The notes beneath the pieces were generated by a model that was not told the origin of the DNA, did no database searches, and worked only from the letters and a program-made list of their open reading frames with translations. Of a DNA stretch of 51,165 nucleotides, positions 9,273 to 16,219 are shown in pieces. Origin of the DNA: Acidobacteriota bacterium (lineage in GTDB: Bacteria > Acidobacteriota > Terriglobia > Bryobacterales > Bryobacteraceae); assembly GCA_026394015.1 (NCBI GenBank), contig JAPKZA010000247.1:6116-57280 (forward strand), written 5' to 3'. Made by a program: the position numbers and the translations under genes. Position 1 is the stretch's first letter. Each line of letters starts with the position of its first letter.

Positions 9273-10340
9273 ATGGGCCAGTATTGGCGTCGGCTGAAGA
9301 GGGCGATCCAACCCAGAATCTCGCAACGATTCACGTCGGCGGGGTTCTGGTTTACGATCATGGTTTTGCTGACCGGAACGGCGGCGTTTGTTTCCGGAAA
9401 CAATTTGATCTTTTTGATTCTGTCGGCGTTGCTGGCGACGTTGCTCGTGAGCGGCAATCTGAACCGGCTGACGCTGGCGGGGTTGGAAGTGGAGTTTCAC
9501 CCGCCGGAGCATCTGTTTGCGCGGCGGAGCGAGTCGGGCCGATTCGTGGTGCGCAACACGAAATGGTGGTTTCCGAGCTTCGCCTTGCGGCTCTCGGGCC
9601 GGGATCGCGACGGAATGGGCAAGCCGGTGTTTATTCCGTTGATCGCTTCGGGCGAGGCGGTGGAGTTTTACGCCGCCGTGCGGTTCGATCGCCGGGGACT
9701 CTATCGAGAGAACGGATTTCAGTTTACGTCGCGGTTTCCTTTTGGGTTTGCGGAGCGGAGAGCGAAGGTGACGTTGCTGGCCGATGTGTTGGTGTATCCG
9801 GAGTTGCGGAGGCTGCACCTGGAGAATTCGGTTTTTGTAGAGCTTTTGGCGGAGGCGGAAGCGCGTCGGCGGGGGCGGGGGACGGAGTTTCACCAGCTGC
9901 GACCGTATCATTCGCAGGAGGACGCGCGGCACATTGATTGGCGGACTTCGGCGCGGCACGGGGAGATGTATCTACGGGAGTTTGCGGTGGAGGAGCAGCA
10001 GGATGTGGAGCTTTGGTTGGACTTGGGCGGGTGGAGCGAGCATGGCTTCGAGGTGGCGGTGCGAGCCGTGGCGATGCAGATGTTCGAGTTGACGCGGTTG
10101 GGGATTCCTGTGCGGTTGAAGACGCAGGAGCGGGAGATGGCGGTGCCGACCGAGACCGACGTTTACGGCGTGTTAGGATACTTGGCGGTTTTGAAGGACG
10201 ACCCTTCGGCGCGGCCGTTGACGGAGGAAGACCAACCGGAGGGTGCGCTGGTGTTGTACTACGCCAGCGACGCGGATCGGGTGCCGGAGGCGTTTCGCGC
10301 CCGGGCGATTACGAGCCTGGAGTGGTCGATATTAGGCTGA
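9273..10340 (+). CDS. DUF58 domain protein
   Basis: This 355-residue protein has two adjacent N-terminal transmembrane segments (about 24-60) followed by a soluble region. The DUF58 signature is clear: GRGTEFHQLRPY then DARHIDWRTSAR (about 201-228) and a VWA-like core (DVELWLDLGGWSE). DUF58 proteins usually sit beside MoxR ATPases and VWA/transglutaminase-like membrane proteins. None is nearby, so this is a solitary copy of unknown role. It starts 21 bases after the phosphatase stop; a weak TGn-hexamer (TGTCATGCT, 9258-9266) lies six bases before the ATG. Confidence 0.85.
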   Translation: MGQYWRRLKRAIQPRISQRFTSAGFWFTIMVLLTGTAAFVSGNNLIFLILSALLATLLVSGNLNRLTLAGLEVEFHPPEHLFARRSESGRFVVRNTKWWFPSFALRLSGRDRDGMGKPVFIPLIASGEAVEFYAAVRFDRRGLYRENGFQFTSRFPFGFAERRAKVTLLADVLVYPELRRLHLENSVFVELLAEAEARRRGRGTEFHQLRPYHSQEDARHIDWRTSARHGEMYLREFAVEEQQDVELWLDLGGWSEHGFEVAVRAVAMQMFELTRLGIPVRLKTQEREMAVPTETDVYGVLGYLAVLKDDPSARPLTEEDQPEGALVLYYASDADRVPEAFRARAITSLEWSILG

Positions 10341-10345
10341 GTCTC

Positions 10346-10354
10346 TGGTATGAT
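10346..10354 (+). promoter_or_regulatory. Extended -10 element before the MBL-fold gene
   Basis: TGGTATGAT (TGn plus TATGAT) lies eight bases before the ATG at 10363. It is a good match to an extended -10 promoter, and no Shine-Dalgarno follows it, so a leaderless or nearly leaderless mRNA is likely. Confidence 0.5.
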
Positions 10355-10362
10355 TTTCGGCT

Positions 10363-11208
10363 ATGAACCTTTGGAATACGCGGGCACTGGGATTGGCGCT
10401 GGCGGGGCTGGCGGGAGCGTTGGCTTGGAGCCAATTGCCGCCGCCGCCACCGTTGAACTTGATCAAGATTGCGGATGATCTGCACATGCTGGAAGGCTCC
10501 GGCGGTAACGTCGCCCTGTTGACGACGAGCGAAGGAACGATCATCGTCGACGATAAGTTTGCGCCGAACGTGCCGCAGATTTACGAGGCGGCCAAGAAAC
10601 TGAGCGATAAGCCGATTCGGTACCTGTTGAACACGCATCACCATGGGGACCACACCGGGGGCAACGCGGGGATGATGGCGAAGGAACCGACCGAGATTCT
10701 GGCCCATGCGAATGCGCGGGATCGGATGATCAAGGATGCGATGCCCGGGGTGCCGCGGATCGGGTATCGGGACGGGATCACGGTGGGATTGGGCGGGGTG
10801 GAGGTACGCGCGATGCATTTCGGGCGGGGCCATACCGACGGCGACGCGGTGGTGTTTTTGCCGAAGCATCGGGTGGTGCATATGGGCGATTTGTACTCGG
10901 TGGCGGGGCCGTTCATTGACTATTCGAGCGGCGGGTCGGCGCTGGAATGGGTCAAGACGCTGGACGGGGCGTTGGCGCTGGATTTCGATACGGTGATCCC
11001 GGGGCACGGGCCGGTTTTGAAGAAGGCTGACCTGCGCGAATATCGCAACAAGATTGCGGCGATGGCGAAGCAGATGAAGGATCTGCGGTCGAAGGGCTTG
11101 TCGAAGGATGATGCGGTGAAGGCGTTTGACCCGAAACCGTTGGGCTGGGAGCCGGGTCGGCTGTTGGCGCGGGCGTTGCCGGGCCTTTATGACGAGGTTG
11201 GTAAGTGA
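10363..11208 (+). CDS. Metallo-beta-lactamase-fold hydrolase, exported
   Basis: This 281-residue protein has a signal peptide (about 1-23, ending AWSQ). The MBL-fold zinc motifs are intact: THHHGDHTGG (HxHxDH at 92-97), GRGHTDGDAV (about 155), HMGDLYS (about 173) and PGHGPV (about 213). It resembles the SoxH/quinoprotein-relay-like group of periplasmic hydrolases rather than a true beta-lactamase; the substrate cannot be read from sequence. Its stop overlaps the GTG start of the next gene (GTGA), so the two are translated together. Confidence 0.88.
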   Translation: MNLWNTRALGLALAGLAGALAWSQLPPPPPLNLIKIADDLHMLEGSGGNVALLTTSEGTIIVDDKFAPNVPQIYEAAKKLSDKPIRYLLNTHHHGDHTGGNAGMMAKEPTEILAHANARDRMIKDAMPGVPRIGYRDGITVGLGGVEVRAMHFGRGHTDGDAVVFLPKHRVVHMGDLYSVAGPFIDYSSGGSALEWVKTLDGALALDFDTVIPGHGPVLKKADLREYRNKIAAMAKQMKDLRSKGLSKDDAVKAFDPKPLGWEPGRLLARALPGLYDEVGK

Positions 11209-12377
11209 GAGTTTGGCTGCTCGGTCTTGTTTGGTCTGTAGCCATGGCGGCGGCACCGGCCTGGACGTCGCTGTTTGACGGCAAGAGCCTGAAGGGCTGG
11301 AAGCCGTGCAACGGCAGCGCCATGTACAAGGTGGAGAAGGGCGTGATTGTCGGCACGACGGCCGAGGGGAGCCCGAACTCGTTTCTCTGCACCGAGAAAA
11401 GCTTTGGCGATTTCGTGCTGGAATTTGAGGTGCAGGTGGATCCGCGGTTGAGTTCCGGGGTGCAGATCCGGTCGCACCAAAAGGCGACGGGCCGGGTTTA
11501 CGGTTACCAGGTGGAGATCGCCAATGAGAAGGAAGGGGTGTCGGGCGGAATCTATGACGAGGCGCGGCGGGGATGGCTCGCCAATATTGCGCAGAATCCG
11601 GCGGCGAGCAAAGCGTTTAAGGACAACCAGTGGAACAAGTACCGGGTGGAGGCGATGGGCGACCACATCCACGTAACCGTCAACGGGGTGGCGGCGGCGG
11701 ACTTGGTGGATTCGGCCGATCTGGACGGGTTTATCGCGTTGCAAGTCCATTCGTTCAAGGGGGACAGTCCGGCGCAGGTCCGCTGGCGAAACCTGCGGAT
11801 TCAAGATTTAGGGAAGCATGCCTGGCAGCCGCTGGGCGACGGAAAGACGATGCAGGGTTGGGTGAAGAACGGCGGCGGGGAGTGGACGTTGACGAATGGG
11901 GTCTTCGCCGGACGGGTAACGCCCGACGAACAGAAACGCGGGTTTCTGATTTGGAACGAAGAGTGGAAAGACTTTACGGTGCGGATGCAGTACAAGATCG
12001 TGCATGGGAACAGCGGGGTGTTCTTCCGCATGGGGGACCCGGACAACGGCACCGAAGTGAACAAGATGGGCTACGAGGTGGAGGTGGACCCGACGCGGGA
12101 TGCCGGGAGTTTACAGGAGCCCGGCAGGGGTGCGCGGGGCTGGATTCTGCACACGGGGCCGGCGGAGAAGATGGACTATTTTAAGCCGAACGAGTTCAAT
12201 ACCCTGGTCATCCATGCGCACGGCGGGGACTTGACGATGCACATAAACGACGTGAAGACGAGTGAGTTCAAAAACGACCCGGGTCGGAGGAGCGGACGAC
12301 TGGCGTTGCAGTTGAATCCACGAAAGGAGCTTGAGGTTTACTTCCAGGATTTCGCGATTCTGATGCCGGTGCGCTAG
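11205..12377 (+). CDS. Secreted protein with two DUF1080 (3-keto-disaccharide hydrolase) domains
   Basis: This 390-residue protein begins at a GTG overlapping the previous stop and has a signal peptide (about 1-20). Two DUF1080 domains of the concanavalin-like glucanase fold follow. The first (about 22-200) begins TSLFDGKSLKGWK; the second (about 205-388) begins WQPLGDGKTMQGW and contains the KMGYEVEVDPT stretch. DUF1080 proteins include 3-keto-disaccharide and 3-keto-glycoside hydrolases, often in sugar-degrading soil bacteria. A periplasmic or extracellular role in sugar turnover is likely. Two domains in one chain is a known but less common layout. It ends four bases into the convergent protease gene. 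Confidence 0.88.
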   Translation: MRVWLLGLVWSVAMAAAPAWTSLFDGKSLKGWKPCNGSAMYKVEKGVIVGTTAEGSPNSFLCTEKSFGDFVLEFEVQVDPRLSSGVQIRSHQKATGRVYGYQVEIANEKEGVSGGIYDEARRGWLANIAQNPAASKAFKDNQWNKYRVEAMGDHIHVTVNGVAAADLVDSADLDGFIALQVHSFKGDSPAQVRWRNLRIQDLGKHAWQPLGDGKTMQGWVKNGGGEWTLTNGVFAGRVTPDEQKRGFLIWNEEWKDFTVRMQYKIVHGNSGVFFRMGDPDNGTEVNKMGYEVEVDPTRDAGSLQEPGRGARGWILHTGPAEKMDYFKPNEFNTLVIHAHGGDLTMHINDVKTSEFKNDPGRRSGRLALQLNPRKELEVYFQDFAILMPVR

Positions 12378-13264
12378 CGGCGGCGACGGAAAAAGGCCAA
12401 CGCGGCCAGTCCGCTCCCGAAGAGCAGGTAGGTCGACGGTTCGGGCGTCGCCACGACCCCGAAGGCGGCGTTGGTCCAATCGCGGGTTACCGTATCGAAC
12501 AGGCTCGTGTGGAGGCCGTAGTAGGTGCCATTGGTGTAGGTTCCCGAGCCTCCAGTGGAAGGGATCGTACTGGCCGAGGCGACGCCGATGATGATGTTGT
12601 TCAAGAACATGGGGCCGCCGGAATCGCCGGCTCCGACGATGCCGTAGCCGCCTGGCTCCAAGGCCGAGGAGAAGTCTTGCGAGGTCAGCAACGGGTTATC
12701 CACTTGGCCCGGTAGAAACCCATCGAGCCGATTCTGGGCGTAGCGCCGGGTCCCGCTGGCTAAACCGCCCGAGGGGTTCCCGCCGATACCGTAGCCGACC
12801 ATGTCGACGAGGGAGCCGGTTATATCGCCGAAGGTCGGGGCGGTGGAGCCATCCGTAATGCCGTAGATGGCGGTACCGACCGGGGCGGAGGTGGCCAAAC
12901 GGAGAATGGCGATATCGTACTGGCTGATGCCGCTGTTCGGCGAGGGCCGACTCTGGTAGCCGTCGTGGACTTGGCTGCTGGCAACACCGATGGTGGTGGT
13001 TCCGGAGCCGGTCTGGAACGTGACGTTCCAACTGTTGGCCGGGGCCACACAGTGACCGGCGGTGAGGATGACGGTGGAGGAGATCAGCGCGCCCGTGCAA
13101 CTGAACGAGCCACCGGCGGTGTAGTTGCCGATGATGCTCGCGACGCCGGTGTAGACCGAGTTTCCGGTGGCGTAGCCGGGAGTAGACGTGTTCTGAATGG
13201 TGATGGCGCCTAGGGGGGCGCAGACCACGAAGAGGAGCACGCGGAAGGAAGGCAAGAGTTTCAT
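12374..13264 (-). CDS. Trypsin-like serine protease with PEP-CTERM sorting signal
   Basis: This 296-residue secreted protease has a signal peptide (about 1-20) and a chymotrypsin-fold S1 domain. The triad is intact: LTAGHC (His71), QYDIAIL (Asp117) and GDSGGP (Ser215). The C-terminus (about 274-296) is a classic PEP-CTERM signal: PEPS, a hydrophobic helix (LLFGSGLAALAFF) and a terminal RRRR. Such proteins are processed by an exosortase and placed at the cell surface or in the extracellular matrix; no exosortase gene is in this window. It is probably a single-gene unit, with its own upstream region of 174 bases shared with the divergent hydrolase. Confidence 0.92.
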   Translation of the reverse strand: MKLLPSFRVLLFVVCAPLGAITIQNTSTPGYATGNSVYTGVASIIGNYTAGGSFSCTGALISSTVILTAGHCVAPANSWNVTFQTGSGTTTIGVASSQVHDGYQSRPSPNSGISQYDIAILRLATSAPVGTAIYGITDGSTAPTFGDITGSLVDMVGYGIGGNPSGGLASGTRRYAQNRLDGFLPGQVDNPLLTSQDFSSALEPGGYGIVGAGDSGGPMFLNNIIIGVASASTIPSTGGSGTYTNGTYYGLHTSLFDTVTRDWTNAAFGVVATPEPSTYLLFGSGLAALAFFRRRR

Positions 13265-13438
13265 CGCTTGACTCGACTCTACAATAGAAACTGTGTGAGA
13301 AAGCCCAGTAAATTAGTGTATTTTTTGCCCTAGACACGTTTCTGAGGCCCGCCCCTTAGGGCCTTCCAGGGAGTCCTTCTTAGGCCTCTAAGGTGGTGAG
13401 CTAAGGGCATAGGACGAACGTGCTACTATCGCCATCAA
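13265..13438. promoter_or_regulatory. Divergent promoter region, protease / hydrolase
   Basis: This 174-base region separates divergent genes. It holds several CTTAG/CTAAG inverted repeats between 13350 and 13412 (for example CTTAGGCCTCTAAG), which could be operator sites. An extended -10 element for the plus-strand gene lies at 13421-13429 (TGCTACTAT), nine bases before the ATG. Confidence 0.4.
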
Positions 13439-14278
13439 ATGGACTCTGCTCCTAATCCACCGAATCGCCGATTCTTCCTCACGTCGCTCGCGGCGGGGTT
13501 CGGTGGGGCGGCACAACCCACTACGGCAGCGACGATTTCGACCGATGCAACCGGGCTGATCGCGGGTGAGGTGAAGGTCCCGGTGGTGGACGGTGCGATT
13601 CCGGCTTATCGGGCGATGCCGGCCAAAGGCAAGAGGTTTCCGGTGGTGCTGGTGGTGCAGGAGATCTTTGGGGTGAACGAACACATCAAAGACGTCTGCC
13701 GGCGGTTGGCGAAGGCGGGATGGTTTGCGATTGCGCCGGAGTTGTACGCGCGGCAGGGCGATGTGGCGAAGTTGGAAAACCTCCAGGATGTCTTCCCGCT
13801 CGTGGCCAAGGTGCCGGATCGCCAGGTGATGAGTGACTTGGATGCGGCGGTGGCCTACGCGAGCCAAACAGGCCATTGTGATGGCAAGAAATTGAGCATT
13901 ACGGGTTTTGGCTGGGGTGGCCGGGTGACGTGGCTCTACGCGGCGCACAACCCGAAGTTGAAGGCGGGGGTGGCGTGGTACGGGCGGTTGGTGGGGGAGA
14001 CGACTGCGATGACGCCCCGGCATCCGGTGGATCTCGCCGGCTCTGTAACCGTGGCGGTGCTCGGGCTGTACGGGGGGAAAGATCGGGGCATTGGAACGGA
14101 GACGGTGGAAAAGATGCAGGCGGGCTTACCGGCGGCGGGTCGGCTCAGCGAGATTGTCGTCTATCCCGAGGCTGACCATGGATTCCACGCCGACTATCGA
14201 CCCACCTACAATGAGGCGGCGGCGAAGGATGGCTGGTTGAAATTACAGGCTTGGATGAAGAAACACGGCGCGGCCTAA
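13439..14278 (+). CDS. Dienelactone hydrolase family protein lacking the nucleophile Cys
   Basis: This 279-residue alpha/beta-hydrolase is of the carboxymethylenebutenolidase (dienelactone hydrolase) family. The N-terminus has a Tat signal (NRRFFLTSLAAG). Family signatures are VVLVVQEIFGVNEHIKDVCRRL, WLYAAHNPKLKAGVAWYGRL, LYGGKD (Asp) and EADHGFHADYRP (His). The nucleophile elbow, GFCWGG in close relatives, here reads GFGWGG: residue 158 is Gly (codon GGC at 13910-13912) where Cys is expected (TGC would differ by one base). The other two triad residues and the general fold are kept, so the protein may be catalytically inactive, have another activity, or the base may be a sequence error. Confidence 0.88.
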   Translation: MDSAPNPPNRRFFLTSLAAGFGGAAQPTTAATISTDATGLIAGEVKVPVVDGAIPAYRAMPAKGKRFPVVLVVQEIFGVNEHIKDVCRRLAKAGWFAIAPELYARQGDVAKLENLQDVFPLVAKVPDRQVMSDLDAAVAYASQTGHCDGKKLSITGFGWGGRVTWLYAAHNPKLKAGVAWYGRLVGETTAMTPRHPVDLAGSVTVAVLGLYGGKDRGIGTETVEKMQAGLPAAGRLSEIVVYPEADHGFHADYRPTYNEAAAKDGWLKLQAWMKKHGAA

Positions 14279-14309
14279 ATTGATCTGTACTTTTGGAGAT
14301 TGATTCTTT

Positions 14310-14552
14310 ATGATCTATACGATTGTCATTGGCTTTGTGATTGGCTTGGTGGCGCGGTTTTTGATGCCGGGTCGCGATGCGGCCGGGTTCATTGTTACGA
14401 TTTTGTTGGGTATTGCGGGCTCTTTCGTCGGCTCCTACCTCGGACAAGCCATGGGTTTCTATCTGCCCGGACAACCTGCTGGCTTCCTGATGTCGGTGGT
14501 GGGGGCGATGATTCTGTTGTTCGGGTTTAGGATGGTTCAAGCGAGGTCATAG
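14310..14552 (+). CDS. GlsB/YeaQ/YmgE-type small membrane protein
   Basis: This 80-residue protein consists almost entirely of three hydrophobic segments, with the family pattern IGFVIGLVARFLMPGRDAAG, LLGIAGSFVGSYLG and a C-terminal VVGAMILLFGFRM. Members of the transglycosylase-associated/GlsB family are stress-induced inner-membrane proteins of unclear mechanism. A GGAG Shine-Dalgarno lies about 13 bases before the ATG. The next gene begins six bases after the stop, so the pair is probably co-transcribed. Confidence 0.85.
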   Translation: MIYTIVIGFVIGLVARFLMPGRDAAGFIVTILLGIAGSFVGSYLGQAMGFYLPGQPAGFLMSVVGAMILLFGFRMVQARS

Positions 14553-14557
14553 AAGCT

Positions 14558-15487
14558 GTGTTTTCTGTCGCCGTTTTAACTCAGGTCTTGGGCTTGGCCA
14601 TCGGGGCCGGGTTGAATCTTTACGCCGCCGTTCTCGTGACGGGTTTGGGCATCCGGTATGGTTGGCTGCCGCAGTTACCGGCCGAGTTGCACGTGCTCGC
14701 CCATCCGGCGGTGTTGACGCTGGCCGGGGTACTGTACGCGGCCGAATTCATTGCGGACAAAGTGCCCTTCTTCACGCCGATTTGGGATGGGATCCACACG
14801 TTTATACGGCCCGTCGGCGGGGCGCTGTTAGCCCTGGGAGCGACCGGCGAGATGGATCCGATGATTCGGGCGCTGGCGATGTTGGCGGCCGGGACATTGG
14901 CGCTGGGCACCCATTCGAGCAAGATGGGCGTACGGCTGATGGCCCATACGACGCCTGAGCCGGCCACCCACTCGCTGATCAGCGTGGCCGAGGACTTGGG
15001 CGTGGTGGCGCTGCTCGCGCTCGTGTATCAATACCCGATGGTGGCGTTGCCGGTGCTCCTGGTAATCCTTGTCGGAATCGCGATTCTGCTGCCGCTGCTG
15101 CTGCGCGTGGCCCGGTTTCTGGTGGCGGGGTTGTGGGGACGGGTGGCGTCGTTGGTTGGAGTGACGCCGACCGAGGCGGCCGACGATTGGGTGCCGACGC
15201 AAGTGCAGGCGGTGCGGGTTTTCAGCCGGAAGGTGAAAAGCGCTCCCCGGCTGAAGCCGGGCTACCTGCTGCTCTATGGGAACCGAACGCAGTTCGCTTA
15301 TCGGCGCTGGGGCCGGACGAAGACGGTGGACGTGGGGGCGCCGGAATCGACGCCCACGTGGGGTTTTGTCTTTAATGTCGTCCCGTGCGCGGGCGGGGCG
15401 AGTTTCTATGTGACCAAGGAATGGTGTCCGGGCCTTACTTCACAAACGCCTGGCGGAGCATCGCTTCAAAAGGCGGCGTACAAATAA
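14558..15487 (+). CDS. DUF4126 membrane protein
   Basis: This 309-residue protein starts at a GTG six bases after the previous gene. The first 200 residues are a DUF4126 membrane domain (QVLGLAIGAGLNLYAAVLVTG, then IADKVPFFTPIWDGIHTFIRP, HSSKMGVRLM). A basic cytosolic C-terminal part of about 100 residues follows, with a FSRKVKSAPRLKPGYLLLYG segment. The family's function is not known. The last 53 bases overlap the convergent phosphatase gene, so its true C-terminus is not certain. Confidence 0.8.
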   Translation: MFSVAVLTQVLGLAIGAGLNLYAAVLVTGLGIRYGWLPQLPAELHVLAHPAVLTLAGVLYAAEFIADKVPFFTPIWDGIHTFIRPVGGALLALGATGEMDPMIRALAMLAAGTLALGTHSSKMGVRLMAHTTPEPATHSLISVAEDLGVVALLALVYQYPMVALPVLLVILVGIAILLPLLLRVARFLVAGLWGRVASLVGVTPTEAADDWVPTQVQAVRVFSRKVKSAPRLKPGYLLLYGNRTQFAYRRWGRTKTVDVGAPESTPTWGFVFNVVPCAGGASFYVTKEWCPGLTSQTPGGASLQKAAYK

Positions 15488-16199
15488 GGGCGTTGCCGCC
15501 GTAGATGGAGTCGGTTCCGGCGAAGTTGAAGAACTTGCCGCCGGCCTCTTCGACCAGGACTTTGAGCGGGCACAGGTCCCAGGGTTGGGCGCTGGGTTCC
15601 ACCCAGACTTCGGCTTTGCCCGTGACGATCATCATGCAATCCGGCCCGCCGCTGAGGCTGCGCACGGCCCAGAAGTTGGCGCAAAAATCGAGGACCTGGT
15701 CGCGGTAGGACCACTTCTTGTTGTTCTGCAGGCCGTTGAAGCAGACGACGGCGCGGTCGAGCCGTTCGACGGCCGAGACCTTGCAGCGGACGTCGTTGCA
15801 CCAGGCACCGCCGCCGACGCTGGCGAAGTAGGTTTCGTTCATCACCGGATAGTGAGCGCAGCCGGCGACGGGTTTACCATTTTCTTCCAAGCCGAGGAGC
15901 ACGCCCCATAGCATGTTGCCGCGGACGAAGTCGCGGGTGCCGTCGATCGGGTCGATAATCCACGTACGGCCGGAGCGGGAGGGTTTGGCGACGCCTTCTT
16001 CGCCGCGTTGGCCGTCTTCCGGGAACAGATCTTCGAGCATCGAGGCGATGAGCTTTTCACTTTCCTTGTCGGCGATCGTGACCGGAGAGTCGTCGCTTTT
16101 GTCTTCCATCTGAATGCCTTGCTCAAAGTAACGCATGGCCAAGGCGGAACTGGCCTTGGAGATGCGGCGCATGGCGGCGATTTCGCGTTCGTAGTTCAT
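15435..16199 (-). CDS. Inositol-monophosphatase family phosphatase, HisN-like
   Basis: This 254-residue enzyme has all lithium-sensitive phosphatase motifs: ADKESE, GEEG (metal Glu), WIIDPIDGTRDFVRG (metal ligands) and a C-terminal PWDLCPLKVLVEEAGG. The overall pattern is closest to HisN-type histidinol-phosphatases, but inositol or other sugar phosphates cannot be excluded. Its start codon is only 20 bases from that of the divergent acyl-CoA ligase, and the AT-rich ATAATATT between them could serve both genes as a -10 box. There is no Shine-Dalgarno. Confidence 0.85.
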   Translation of the reverse strand: MNYEREIAAMRRISKASSALAMRYFEQGIQMEDKSDDSPVTIADKESEKLIASMLEDLFPEDGQRGEEGVAKPSRSGRTWIIDPIDGTRDFVRGNMLWGVLLGLEENGKPVAGCAHYPVMNETYFASVGGGAWCNDVRCKVSAVERLDRAVVCFNGLQNNKKWSYRDQVLDFCANFWAVRSLSGGPDCMMIVTGKAEVWVEPSAQPWDLCPLKVLVEEAGGKFFNFAGTDSIYGGNALICTPPFEAMLRQAFVK

Positions 16200-16207
16200 C
16201 TTTGGAA

Positions 16208-16213
16208 TATTAT
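16208..16213 (+). promoter_or_regulatory. -10-like hexamer in a 20-bp divergent gap
   Basis: TATTAT lies six bases before the ATG at 16220. Read on the other strand, the overlapping TAATAT lies seven bases before the ATG of the phosphatase gene (complement of 16197-16199). The near-palindromic core could drive both genes with leaderless transcripts. Confidence 0.4.
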
Positions 16214-16219
16214 CTAACG

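Noticed and set aside
10363-11208. Beta-lactamase (antibiotic resistance) call for the MBL-fold gene
   Set aside because: The MBL fold is shared by many hydrolases; the motif layout is closer to SoxH-like proteins and there is no evidence of lactam hydrolysis.
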